This document shows positions 16,824-26,761 of a stretch of 48,466 nt of DNA, piece after piece. A program made the translations under genes and the position numbers. Below the pieces are notes generated by a model, which was given only the letters and a program-made list of their open reading frames with translations, searched no databases and was not told where the DNA came from. Positions within the stretch are counted from its first letter, which is position 1; the number at the start of each line of letters is the position of its first letter. Origin of the DNA: JBFXAF01 sp050184585 (lineage in GTDB: Bacteria; Pseudomonadota; Alphaproteobacteria; Rhizobiales; Rhizobiaceae); NCBI GenBank assembly GCA_050184585.1, contig JBFXAF010000020.1:1-48466 (forward strand), written 5' to 3'.

Positions 16824-16958
16824 GTCATCCACCCCAAGCTACGCTCAGGCCCATCTGCCCCGAGCGACCCCTTCTGTTCTTCCGCAAGGTGAGACTAGAT
16901 CGAACGGATGGGCGGCTTCTTGGGCTGGGACGCACCAAAAAGGTGGCTGGCGCGAATC

Positions 16959-17948
16959 CTAGCGCGCGCCGCTTCGTCGCATGTCGGTCGGCGTAATGCC
17001 GAACCGCCGTCGGAACGTCTGGTTGAAATGCGACAGGTCGCCGAAGCCGGACGCATAGGCGATGCGGCTGACCGACATGCCGTTGCAGGAGGGATCGAGA
17101 AGCAGCCGCCTTGCGTTGGCAAGGCGTTCGGCGAGAAGAAGATCGCGGAACGTCGTTCCGTCGCTTTTCAGCAACGCCTGCACATAGCGCGGCGAGATCG
17201 CATGACGACGAGCAAGTCGGTCGATCGAGAGGCCGGCATCCCGCAAGCCAGCCGCGATGTCCGCCTTGAGGGCTTGCAGCCTCGCCTGCCTGACGCCGCG
17301 GTGGTGAGCGAGCCCGGCAGCATCCCCGGCGGCGCCCAGGAGCAGCGACACGAGATCACATACATGGGTCGCGGCCAGACGCTCGAGCTCCGGCTCCAGC
17401 TGCTCGGGACCGCGGACGAGCGACTGCACATAATCGGTGAGCAGCGCAAGGGTCGGCGTCGCGGCAACGACGCCGCCGAGGGCGACATCCAGATTCGCGA
17501 GTCCGGGCGAAAGGGCGCTCCGCGGAATCGCAAGCGACAGGCGGCGCATGTTGCCGTTGCGGATTTCCGACGGCTTCTCGTTGAAAAGCACGTAGGCGCC
17601 GCCAGGTCGTCCCTCGATGTCGGGTCTCCCTCGTTGACGGTAGAGCGCCCCGCCTTCGAGGGGAATCGAGAGGACCAGGTCGTCATTGCCATCGGCGACG
17701 TGAACCGCGGCCCTCACCATCGAGATCGGCGAGAACGTCGACGCCGCGACGACGACACCGCCAGGCAGTCGTCGCAACTGCGCCGCGACGTGCATCGGCC
17801 CGTCGCCGAGGTTGAGCAGTTCAAGACCGAGCACGGAATTGAGAACGTCCGAGTACTGCGACGTGCGCTGGTCTGCCGGCATTCCGTCCGAGGAAATCCT
17901 GACCAGGCTCATCGGCCCGCGATCGTTGCTCCACTGATGAAGGAGCAC
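16959..17948 (-). CDS. AraC-family transcriptional regulator
   Basis: 329 residues, GTG start at 17948 (an ATG 12 codons later is possible). The C-terminal 100 residues are an AraC/XylS DNA-binding domain with two helix-turn-helix units: LSIDRLARRHAISPRYVQALL and then SVSRIAYASGFGDLSHFNQTFRRRFG, ending ITPTDMRRSG. The N-terminal 200 residues resemble the AraC-binding-like domain of FeaR-type activators (cupin-like, with SIPLEGGALYRQRG). The ligand is unknown. It lies upstream of the autotransporter gene on the same strand with a 135-base gap, so the barrel gene is a plausible target. Confidence 0.85.
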   Translation of the reverse strand: MLLHQWSNDRGPMSLVRISSDGMPADQRTSQYSDVLNSVLGLELLNLGDGPMHVAAQLRRLPGGVVVAASTFSPISMVRAAVHVADGNDDLVLSIPLEGGALYRQRGRPDIEGRPGGAYVLFNEKPSEIRNGNMRRLSLAIPRSALSPGLANLDVALGGVVAATPTLALLTDYVQSLVRGPEQLEPELERLAATHVCDLVSLLLGAAGDAAGLAHHRGVRQARLQALKADIAAGLRDAGLSIDRLARRHAISPRYVQALLKSDGTTFRDLLLAERLANARRLLLDPSCNGMSVSRIAYASGFGDLSHFNQTFRRRFGITPTDMRRSGAR

Positions 17949-18030
17949 TATGCCACGAATGGCAAACTAAGAAACCCCGGCTGGAACTGAGCCGGCGAAG
18001 ATCGTCCGTCGACGCCACCCGGCCGGGCGG

Positions 18031-18729
18031 TCAGCGCCTGGCGAAAGCCAGATAGGCGGGGGTGCGGCCTTCCCGGATCGCCTTGGCCTCATATCGCGTG
18101 CCGGGCCATCCTTCGTAGGGCGTTCGCCAGTCGTCGGCCCGCCGCGCGGTCCATTCAAGGGACCGATGCGCGGTCACGGCCAGCAGCGTCCAGTTCACGT
18201 AGTGGTCGATGTCGGATGCGAAGCGGAACACCCCGCCCGACTTGAGCACCCGGGCGAAGCGGTCGAGATTCGCCGTGCTCACGAAGCGGCGCTTCCAGTG
18301 GCGTTTCTTGGGCCATGGGTCGGGGTAGAACAGGTCGACGCCGTCGAGCGTGGCGTCCGGCAGCCAGTCCAGCACATGCGTGGCGTCCTCGTCGTAGAGG
18401 CGGACATTGCCGCGCGGGCGACGCTCGAGCACGGCGACCGTCTTGGCCATGCCGTTGACGAAGGGCTCGACGCCGATGAACCCCGTTTCCGGGAACCGGT
18501 CGACCTCGTGCAGCAGGTGCTCGCCGCCGCCAAATCCGATTTCCAGCCGCACCGCGCTGACCGGCGCTTCGAACAGCGAGGCGAGAGGGGTCGGGGCGGG
18601 CTCCGAAAGGTCGATCCGGTATCGCGGCAGGATTTCTCCCAGCGCCGCTGCCGGGGTGGCCCTCAGCGTCTTGCCATGCCGACGGCCGAAGAAGGCGCCG
18701 GGTGGACGGTCGGTTTGATCCGCGTTCAT
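18031..18729 (-). CDS. trmB: tRNA (guanine-N7-)-methyltransferase
   Basis: 232 residues. TrmB makes m7G46 in the variable loop of tRNAs. SAM motif I is LEIGFGGGEHLLHE near residue 60, the DLFYPDPWPKKRHWKRRF block near 140 is diagnostic of the family, and the C-terminus has the T(P)YE.W(P)GTRYE..A motif. It lies 52 bases after metK on the same strand, which supplies its methyl donor; the two are commonly adjacent in rhizobia. Confidence 0.97.
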   Translation of the reverse strand: MNADQTDRPPGAFFGRRHGKTLRATPAAALGEILPRYRIDLSEPAPTPLASLFEAPVSAVRLEIGFGGGEHLLHEVDRFPETGFIGVEPFVNGMAKTVAVLERRPRGNVRLYDEDATHVLDWLPDATLDGVDLFYPDPWPKKRHWKRRFVSTANLDRFARVLKSGGVFRFASDIDHYVNWTLLAVTAHRSLEWTARRADDWRTPYEGWPGTRYEAKAIREGRTPAYLAFARR

Positions 18730-18781
18730 CGCGAGGTCTCCTCGCGCTGTTTGCTGGACCGGATGGCCCGGCCCCTGCTGG

Positions 18782-20047
18782 TCAGGCGACCGCGTCCTTG
18801 AGCGTCTTCACGAGGTCGGTCCTCTCCCAGGAGAAGGAGCCGTCGCGGCCGGGTTTGCGGCCGAAATGGCCATAGGACGAGGTCTTCGCGTAGATCGGCT
18901 TGTTCAGGTCCAGGTGCTTGCGGATACCCGAGGGTGACAGGTCCATGACCTTGCGGATCGCAGCCTCGATCTGATCCTCGGTCACGCCCTTTCCGGTGCC
19001 GTGCAGGTCCACATAGACCGACAGGGGCTGCGCGACGCCGATCGCATAGGAGAGCTGGATCGTGCAGCGGTCGGCGAGCTTGGCCGCGACCACGTTCTTG
19101 GCGAGGTAGCGGGCGGCATAGGCGGCCGAGCGGTCGACCTTCGTGGTATCCTTGCCCGAGAAGGCGCCGCCGCCATGCGGGGCGGCCCCGCCATAGGTGT
19201 CGACGATGATCTTGCGTCCGGTGAGCCCGGCGTCGCCGTCCGGACCGCCGATCTCGAACTTGCCGGTGGGATTGATGTACCAGTTGCAGTCATCGGCGAT
19301 CTTCAGGTCGCCGAGCGCTTCGCGGATATAGGGCTCGACGACCTTGCGGACCTTGGCCGAGTCCCAGCTGCCGTCCAGATGCTGGGTGGACAGCACGATC
19401 GACGTGGCCTCGGCGGCCTTGCCGTCGACGTACTTAACGGTCACCTGGCTCTTGGCGTCGGGGCCGAGCTTACCGACGTCGCCCTTGCCCTCGTGACGGG
19501 CGGCGGCGAGCAGTTCGAGGATCTTGTGACTGTAGTAGATCGGCGCGGGCATCAGATCCGGCGTCTCGCGGCAGGCGTAGCCGAACATGATGCCCTGGTC
19601 GCCCGCGCCTTCCTCGCCCTGCCGGTCGGCGGCGCTGTCGACACCCTGCGCGATATCCGCCGACTGGCCGTGCAGCAGCACGTCGATCCTGGCCTTCTTC
19701 CAGTGGAAACCCTGCTGCTCGTAGCCGATCGCCTTGATCGCCTTGCGGGCGACGGACTTGAACTTGGTCGGATTGATGATGGGGAAGTCGCCCGCGTCGG
19801 TCAGGATCGCGCCATTCTTGTCCTTCTTCAGCAGCGACGGCGGCACCCGCACCTCGCCGGCGATCACCACCCGGTTGGTGGTGGCGAGGGTCTCGCAGGC
19901 GACGCGCACGTCCCAGGGGTCCATGCCCGACTTCCTGGCCTCCTTGTAGACCAGGTCGACGATCTCGTCGGATATGCGGTCGCAGACCTTGTCGGGGTGA
20001 CCTTCGGAAACGGATTCGCTGGTGAACAGGTAATTGAGCCGCGCCAC
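18782..20047 (-). CDS. metK: S-adenosylmethionine synthetase
   Basis: 421 residues, GTG start at 20047. MetK joins methionine and ATP to form SAM. The SESVSEGHPDKVCD block with the catalytic histidine is near residue 15, and a GGGAFSGKD loop is near 280. The protein has the long alphaproteobacterial form. The GTG is preceded by GAGAGGGG and gives the family N-terminus MARLNYLFTS. A GC hairpin lies just upstream (20071-20090). No SAM riboswitch pattern was recognised in the 137-base gap to phrR. Confidence 0.97.
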   Translation of the reverse strand: MARLNYLFTSESVSEGHPDKVCDRISDEIVDLVYKEARKSGMDPWDVRVACETLATTNRVVIAGEVRVPPSLLKKDKNGAILTDAGDFPIINPTKFKSVARKAIKAIGYEQQGFHWKKARIDVLLHGQSADIAQGVDSAADRQGEEGAGDQGIMFGYACRETPDLMPAPIYYSHKILELLAAARHEGKGDVGKLGPDAKSQVTVKYVDGKAAEATSIVLSTQHLDGSWDSAKVRKVVEPYIREALGDLKIADDCNWYINPTGKFEIGGPDGDAGLTGRKIIVDTYGGAAPHGGGAFSGKDTTKVDRSAAYAARYLAKNVVAAKLADRCTIQLSYAIGVAQPLSVYVDLHGTGKGVTEDQIEAAIRKVMDLSPSGIRKHLDLNKPIYAKTSSYGHFGRKPGRDGSFSWERTDLVKTLKDAVA

Positions 20048-20070
20048 GGGATGACCCCTCTCGAAGAAAG

Positions 20071-20090
20071 GGCCGGCGCACCCGCCGGCC
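20071..20090 (-). terminator. GC hairpin between phrR and metK (weak terminator)
   Basis: GGCCGGCG (20071-20078) and CGCCGGCC (20083-20090) form a perfect 8-bp stem with a four-base loop, followed on the minus strand by CTTTCTTCGA. It lies about 95 bases after phrR and 24 bases before metK. It may limit read-through from phrR into metK or act in the metK leader. Confidence 0.45.
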
Positions 20091-20184
20091 AGACGCGTGC
20101 CTCTAGCGAATCCGCTCGCAGACCGTCAAGAGATGCATCGGCGGCGCCGGGGCGATCGCGCGGCGGGAGCGCCTTCGCGGCGGC

Positions 20185-20601
20185 TCAGTGGTCGGCTTCC
20201 TCGGAGAGCGTCTTGATGAGATCGATCACCCGCCTTCGCACGGCCGGGTTGGCGATGCGGGTGAACGCCCGGTTGAGCTGGATGCCCTCGGCGCTGTTCA
20301 GGAAGTCCACGACATAGGTGGCAGACGCATCCTCCGCCATGCCGCCGGGCCGCGTCCCGACGCCGCCGGGCGCGTCCTCGAAGAAAAAGGAGACCGGCAC
20401 CTCGAGGATCGACGAAATCGCCTGCAGGCGGCTTGCTCCGATCCGGTTCGTTCCCTTCTCGTATTTCTGTATCTGCTGGAAAGTGATCCCGAGCTTGTCT
20501 CCGAGTCTCTCCTGGCTCATTCCCATCATATTCCGCCGCAGCCTGATCCGACTCCCGACATGGACATCGATCGGATTGGGCTTCTTCTTGTTGTCGCTCA
20601 T
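20185..20601 (-). CDS. phrR: XRE-family regulator PhrR/PraR-like
   Basis: 138 residues from the ATG at 20601 (GAGG six bases upstream). A Cro/CI-type helix-turn-helix occupies residues about 15-70, with MSQERLGDKLGITFQQIQKYE as the DNA-contacting region; a C-terminal helical part ends VIDLIKTLSEEADH. In Sinorhizobium the acid-inducible gene phrR has this length and this place between lnt (actA) and metK, and PraR of Azorhizobium and Rhizobium is its relative, acting on biofilm and symbiosis genes. The identification rests on that synteny and the domain. A perfect inverted repeat upstream may be its operator. Confidence 0.85.
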   Translation of the reverse strand: MSDNKKKPNPIDVHVGSRIRLRRNMMGMSQERLGDKLGITFQQIQKYEKGTNRIGASRLQAISSILEVPVSFFFEDAPGGVGTRPGGMAEDASATYVVDFLNSAEGIQLNRAFTRIANPAVRRRVIDLIKTLSEEADH

Positions 20602-20693
20602 CTGATCCTCGCCGAAAGCCGGCAACCCCCTCATCTACCATAACTAGATATGAACGGAATTTATTGCTTTTCGTTGTCTGGCCCGGAACCCGC

Positions 20694-20706
20694 CGAACGA
20701 CGTTCG
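20694..20706. promoter_or_regulatory. Inverted repeat upstream of phrR (candidate operator)
   Basis: CGAAC-GAC-GTTCG, perfect 5-bp arms around three bases, lies 93 bases upstream of the phrR start in the lnt-phrR gap. Cro-type regulators often bind such short dyads and repress themselves. The site has not been matched to a published PraR/PhrR motif, so the link is inference. Confidence 0.3.
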
Positions 20707-20749
20707 CGCCAGCAAATCACTTTACACTACCAATCGCTAATATACACGG

Positions 20750-22336
20750 TCAATTCGGCCTGCCGAGACGCAGGGCGGCAAATGCCAGGGACGCCAGCAG
20801 GACCGTGATCGCCAGCCCGGCGAGCCGCGGATCGTAGGGCAGCGCCACACGGTCGTCGCGGACGGCGACGGTCGCGTCCAGCACGCCGCGCGCGCCCAGC
20901 GCGAGCGCATCGACGATGCGGCCACGGCCATCGATGACGCCCGATATGCCGGTGTTCGCGGAGCGAACCACCGGCCGGCCCGTCTCGACCGCACGGATCT
21001 GCGCCTGGCGGAAATGCTGGTAGGGGCCGGGCGTCTCGCCGAACCAGGCGTCGTTGGTCACCGCCAGAATGATGTCGGCCCCCTTGATGTCGCGCCAGAC
21101 CACATCGGGAAAAATTATCTCGTAGCAGACGAAGGGCGTCAGCGTGACCCCGTTGGCGGCGCTCATCGCATGACGGGTCGCTCCGGCCGCGAACTCGCTC
21201 GGTCCGGCGACGATCTGGCTGACGCCGAGCGCCTCGAACACCGACGCGAACGGCAGATACTCGCCGCCGGGAACCAGGTGCACCTTGTCCACCGCGTCGA
21301 CAACCGTGCCCCGGTCGTCGATCGCCACGACGGAGTTGTAGAAACGCGCGCCGTCGCGCGCGGCGGGATCTGGTTCCCCGCGGACCGCGCCGGCGAACAG
21401 CGTCTGGCCTTCCGACAGGAGTTCGCCCAACGCCACCAGAGCCTGCGAACTCTCGGTGACGAGGAAGGGCATGGCCGTCTCCGGCCAGATGATCGCGTCG
21501 GGACGCGGCTGGCCGTCGACCGAGCGGCCGCGCGATAGTTCGAGGAGGGAGATGAAGATGCGGTCGCGCACCGCCGCGTCCCACTTCTCGGCCTGGTCGA
21601 TCGCCGGCTGGACGATGCGCACGACCAGCGAGCCGGTCTGGGCGGGAAGCGGAGCGTTGAGCCGCCACGCCCCCCAGCCGAGATGGGCCGCCGTCACCAG
21701 AACCGCGAGGACCAGTCCCGTCCTGCGCGACCTGGCGTCCCCGAGCAGGGCGGGCGCGGCGAAGACGAACACGGCGAGCGCGTTGACGCCGACGACGCCG
21801 ATCAGCGCGACCGACTGCATGGCCAGCGGCGTCGGCATGGCGGCGTAGCCGACCGGATTCCACGGAAAGCCGGTGAACAGGAAGGACCGCAGCCATTCGG
21901 TCAGCGCGAATGCGGCCGCGAGCGCCGCGATGCGCCCGGCGCCGTCGTACCAGAGAAACCGCGCGAGAGCGGTCGCCAGGCCGAAGAAAGCCGCGAGAAT
22001 CGCCGGCAGCACGACCACCGCGATCGGCATCGCCCAGGCATACGCGTCGGCCTCGACGAGCATCGCGGAGCCCACCCACCAGAGGCCGGCGACGAAATAG
22101 CCGAAGCCGAACCACCAGCCCGTCGCGAAGGCGGGGCGGAGCCGGCCGAAAAGGCCCCGCTGCGCTTCGCCCGCGGCGCCGTCGAGCAGCCAGACGAGGA
22201 TCGGGAATGAAACGAAGGCGGCTGCGAAGAAGTCGAACGGCGCTTGCGCCAGCACCGCGGTCGCGCCGGCCAGCATCGCCGCCAGGACGCGCCGCCAGCC
22301 CCAAAGCAAGATGAACCGCCCCGCCAGACGCTCCAT
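20750..22336 (-). CDS. lnt: Apolipoprotein N-acyltransferase
   Basis: 528 residues. Lnt adds the third fatty acid to the N-terminal cysteine of lipoproteins in the inner membrane. About seven hydrophobic helices in the first 230 residues are followed by a nitrilase-type domain with the catalytic triad E286 (IIWPETAMP), K351 (VDKVHLVPGGEY) and C404 (PFVCYEIIFP). A last helix lies at the C-terminus. In Sinorhizobium this gene (actA) is required for growth at low pH. It stands between corC and phrR. Confidence 0.97.
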   Translation of the reverse strand: MERLAGRFILLWGWRRVLAAMLAGATAVLAQAPFDFFAAAFVSFPILVWLLDGAAGEAQRGLFGRLRPAFATGWWFGFGYFVAGLWWVGSAMLVEADAYAWAMPIAVVVLPAILAAFFGLATALARFLWYDGAGRIAALAAAFALTEWLRSFLFTGFPWNPVGYAAMPTPLAMQSVALIGVVGVNALAVFVFAAPALLGDARSRRTGLVLAVLVTAAHLGWGAWRLNAPLPAQTGSLVVRIVQPAIDQAEKWDAAVRDRIFISLLELSRGRSVDGQPRPDAIIWPETAMPFLVTESSQALVALGELLSEGQTLFAGAVRGEPDPAARDGARFYNSVVAIDDRGTVVDAVDKVHLVPGGEYLPFASVFEALGVSQIVAGPSEFAAGATRHAMSAANGVTLTPFVCYEIIFPDVVWRDIKGADIILAVTNDAWFGETPGPYQHFRQAQIRAVETGRPVVRSANTGISGVIDGRGRIVDALALGARGVLDATVAVRDDRVALPYDPRLAGLAITVLLASLAFAALRLGRPN

Positions 22337-22411
22337 GCGCGGCCATGTCTCCGAATCAGGTCGTCAGGGTGTAACAGGCGCGCGTGCGCCGGCCAAACGC
22401 TCGCGAGAAAC

Positions 22412-23476
22412 CTACGCGGCGTCCTCGGCAGGTTCGGCCCGGGCCCGCCTGCGGCGCTCGCCCTTTGGATCGTGGACGATGCGCACGCGCTTGACGCGCC
22501 GCGGGTCGGCGTCGAGCACCTGGAACTCGAAGCCGGGGATCGGCTGGAGCACCTCGCCACGCGCGGGAACCCGACCCAGCGTGTTGAAGATCATCCCGCC
22601 GATCGTGTCGACCGTCTCGCCGTGCTCGCCCGGCGCGAAACCCTCGCCGATCAGCTCGGCGACCTCGTCGATCTCGGCCTTGCCGTCGACGATGTAGACG
22701 CCGTCGCCAGCCTTGGTGATCAGCGGCTCGTCCTCGTCGTGCTCGTCCTCGATGTCGCCGACGATCATCTCGACGATGTCCTCCAGGGACACGAGGCCGT
22801 CGGTGCCGCCATACTCGTCGATGACCAGCGCCATCTGGATGCGCGCGGCCTGCATGCGGGCCATCAGGTCCGATGCCAGCATCGACGGCGGCACGAAGAG
22901 CACGGTGCGGATCAGCTGCAACTCGCCGATGGTGCGCGACAGGTCCACATTGGACAGGTTGAGCGTGGCGGCCGCGGCCTGGTCGGCCTTCCTGGCGCCG
23001 CGGGGCTTCTTCTGCTTGGCCGCGCGCGTGATGTGGGCCACGGCGTCGCGGATATGGACCATGCCGCGAGGATCGTCGAGGTTTTCGGCATAGACCGGCA
23101 TGCGCGAGTGGCCGGACTGTTCGAAAACGGTCAGGAGATCGCCGAGCGTCGTGCCGATCTCGATCGCCTCTATGTCGGCGCGCGGAACCATCACGTCCTC
23201 CACGCGGACCTCGCGCAGGCGGAGGATGTTGTTGAGCATCGCCCGCTCTCCGGGCGAAAAGGACTCCTGATCCTCCGCGCTGACGGCCAGCGCGTCGGTA
23301 AGGTCGTCGCGGATGCTGGAACCGTTGCGGGGCCGGAAGAGCGCGGCGAGCCTTTCGAGCAGCGTCGGCCCAGCGGCCTGCTGCCCGATGATACTCGGAC
23401 CGTCGTCGCTGTTCGCCGCCAGCTTGGCCTCGCTCGCCGTCGCGGCGTCGGGGCTTTTCTTGAGAGGTTCGTTCAT
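22412..23476 (-). CDS. CorC/HlyC-type CBS-domain protein
   Basis: 354 residues, soluble. After an N-terminal helical stretch there are two CBS domains (VRVEDVMVPRADIEAI near 95, then MALVIDEYGGTDGLVSLEDI near 215) and a C-terminal CorC_HlyC domain (about 265-340). It lacks the N-terminal membrane DUF21 (CNNM) part found in larger homologues. Called TlyC or hemolysin in older annotations; relatives influence Mg/Co efflux or, in E. coli YbeX, ribosome metabolism. Its ATG overlaps the ybeY stop by four bases, so it is coupled to the ybeY/phoH rRNA-maturation genes. Confidence 0.9.
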   Translation of the reverse strand: MNEPLKKSPDAATASEAKLAANSDDGPSIIGQQAAGPTLLERLAALFRPRNGSSIRDDLTDALAVSAEDQESFSPGERAMLNNILRLREVRVEDVMVPRADIEAIEIGTTLGDLLTVFEQSGHSRMPVYAENLDDPRGMVHIRDAVAHITRAAKQKKPRGARKADQAAAATLNLSNVDLSRTIGELQLIRTVLFVPPSMLASDLMARMQAARIQMALVIDEYGGTDGLVSLEDIVEMIVGDIEDEHDEDEPLITKAGDGVYIVDGKAEIDEVAELIGEGFAPGEHGETVDTIGGMIFNTLGRVPARGEVLQPIPGFEFQVLDADPRRVKRVRIVHDPKGERRRRARAEPAEDAA

Positions 23477-24015
23477 CGGTCTCGGCTTGGTGCCTGGTTC
23501 TCGTCTACCGCGTAGGGATCGGGGATGGCAAGCCTCGCCAGCGCCCGGCGCTCGATCGCCTCCATCGTCTCCGCCCCCGCTTCGTCCTCGTGATCGTGCC
23601 CCAGCAGGTGCAGCAGACCATGGACGATCAGGTGGGATAGATGGTGGTCGAGGGCCTTGCCTTCCAGTTCCGACTCTCGAACCACCGTCTCGCGGGCGAT
23701 CACGATGTCGCCCAGCAAGGGCGGCAGCGGAGCGCCGGGCCGCACCCGCGCCGCCGGAAAGGAGAGCACGTTCGTCGCCGTGTCCTTGCCGCGCCAGGCG
23801 GCGTTCAGCGCCTTGACGTGCATGTCGTCGGTCAGCACCAGGCTGAGCTCGGCGGCGCCGGCATGTCCCGTCTCGGCGAAGGCGGCGGCCACCGCGCCGC
23901 GCGCCAGCGCCTCGATTGCCGCCGCGTCGCCCCAGTCGCCGGCCTCGACCATGATGTCGAGATCGAGTGCGACCGCGTCCCGGGGGCTTCTGTTCCTGGA
24001 GGATGGAGGGGGCAT
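23473..24015 (-). CDS. ybeY: Endoribonuclease YbeY
   Basis: 180 residues. YbeY is a zinc-dependent RNase acting in 16S rRNA 3'-end maturation and in small-RNA control; in Sinorhizobium it is linked to Hfq-like phenotypes. The metal site is HGLLHLLGHDH, with H132, H136 and H142 as ligands. The conserved LN..WRGKD.ATNVLSFP block is at 70-87. It starts 48 bases after phoH and overlaps corC by four bases, the usual phoH-ybeY-corC order. Confidence 0.96.
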   Translation of the reverse strand: MPPPSSRNRSPRDAVALDLDIMVEAGDWGDAAAIEALARGAVAAAFAETGHAGAAELSLVLTDDMHVKALNAAWRGKDTATNVLSFPAARVRPGAPLPPLLGDIVIARETVVRESELEGKALDHHLSHLIVHGLLHLLGHDHEDEAGAETMEAIERRALARLAIPDPYAVDENQAPSRDR

Positions 24016-24063
24016 GGCGGCTGCGGTCTCCCGGCGCGCGGCCGGGCGTGACCTCGTCTTCCT

Positions 24064-25098
24064 TCAGGCGCCCATGCCGCGCGCCACCTTGGCGTCGCGG
24101 TCGTAGGCGGAAACGATCTCGGCCACCAGCGGATGGCGCACGACATCCTTCTCGTTGAAGCGCACCGTCACGATGCCCGGCACGTCGTCGAGGATGCGCA
24201 GGGCCTCGACCAGCCCCGACTTGGTGTTCGCCGGCAGGTCGATCTGCGTGGGGTCTCCGGTGACGATCATGCGCGAGTTCTCGCCGAGGCGCGTCAGGAA
24301 CATCTTCATCTGCATGGGCGTCGTGTTCTGCGCCTCGTCGAGGATGACGGCCGAATGCGCCAGGGTGCGGCCGCGCATGAAGGCGAGCGGCGCGATCTCG
24401 ATCACCTCCGCGGCGATCGCGCGCTCCACCTTGTCCGGCGCCATCATGTCGTAGAGCGCGTCGTAGAGCGGCCTCAGATAGGGATCGACCTTCTCCTTCA
24501 TGTCGCCGGGCAGGAAGCCCAGCCTTTCGCCGGCCTCGACCGCGGGGCGCGACAGCACGATGCGCTCGACCATGCCGCGTTCGAGCAGCATCGCCGCGTG
24601 GGCGACGGCCAGGTAGGTCTTGCCGGTCCCGGCCGGTCCGACGCCGAACACCATCTCGGAGCGCTCCAGCGCGCGCATGTAGGCGTCCTGGTTGAGCGAG
24701 CGGGCGTAGATGGTGCGCTTGCGGGTGGTGATCTGGGCTGCCGCGACCTTGCCCTTGCGCTCCAGCGTCGGCAGGGTGAGCTGGTCGTCGGCCGCGATCG
24801 CCATGCGCACCGCGCCGTCGACGTCGGACTGGGCGACGTCGGCCCCCTTCTGGAGGATGCCGTAGAGATGGTCGAGCGCCCGGCGCGCCTGCTCGGCCGC
24901 CGGGGCGCTGCCCTTGATCGTCAACTGGTTGCCGCGCGACCGGATGTCGACGCCGAGCTTCTGCTCGAGGCGAGCGAGATTTTCGTCGAACTGACCGTAA
25001 AGGGCGCTCGCCAGCCTGTTGTTGTCGAAGGTGAGGACGATGTGCGCCATGTCGGACGCGCCGGCCGGCGCAGCCTTCGTCTCAGTCGTGGCGTTCAA
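24064..25098 (-). CDS. PhoH-family ATPase
   Basis: 344 residues. PhoH proteins are P-loop ATPases tied to RNA metabolism and often encoded with YbeY. Walker A GPAGTGKT is at 154-161, Walker B/DEAQN near 254, and a sensor FLTRLGENSRMIVTGDP follows. The N-terminal 100 residues hold a KH-like segment. The TTG at 25098 is taken as start because GAGGAG lies six bases ahead; the ATG at 25050 has no good ribosome site. It begins only ten bases after miaB ends, so the two are one operon. Confidence 0.93.
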   Translation of the reverse strand: MNATTETKAAPAGASDMAHIVLTFDNNRLASALYGQFDENLARLEQKLGVDIRSRGNQLTIKGSAPAAEQARRALDHLYGILQKGADVAQSDVDGAVRMAIAADDQLTLPTLERKGKVAAAQITTRKRTIYARSLNQDAYMRALERSEMVFGVGPAGTGKTYLAVAHAAMLLERGMVERIVLSRPAVEAGERLGFLPGDMKEKVDPYLRPLYDALYDMMAPDKVERAIAAEVIEIAPLAFMRGRTLAHSAVILDEAQNTTPMQMKMFLTRLGENSRMIVTGDPTQIDLPANTKSGLVEALRILDDVPGIVTVRFNEKDVVRHPLVAEIVSAYDRDAKVARGMGA

Positions 25099-25108
25099 CC
25101 GTCACTCC

Positions 25109-26509
<1,401 letters not shown>

Positions 26510-26761
26510 TGCCGGGCTTCTAGCGCCAAAATCCGGAAATGGACAGGGAGGTCCTATCTGCCGCCCCGTATCTACCTAGGTGCGTAAAGGTTGCTGTGGA
26601 GAGGCTGCGTTTTCCCTGCTCACAGGTGAAGAATCCGGATAAATGAGAACATAACGGGATCACGTCCCCGGACCGTGAGATGTTTGGTGTCCCGGTGGGC
26701 AGCTAGATTCTGTTAGCATCGCTTCTCCAAAGCTGAACTGCCAAGAAAGGTAGGAATCGGG

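Noticed and set aside
20048..20184. SAM-II or SAM/SAH riboswitch upstream of metK
   Set aside because: Only one GC hairpin is seen; the conserved pseudoknot cores of these riboswitches could not be found.
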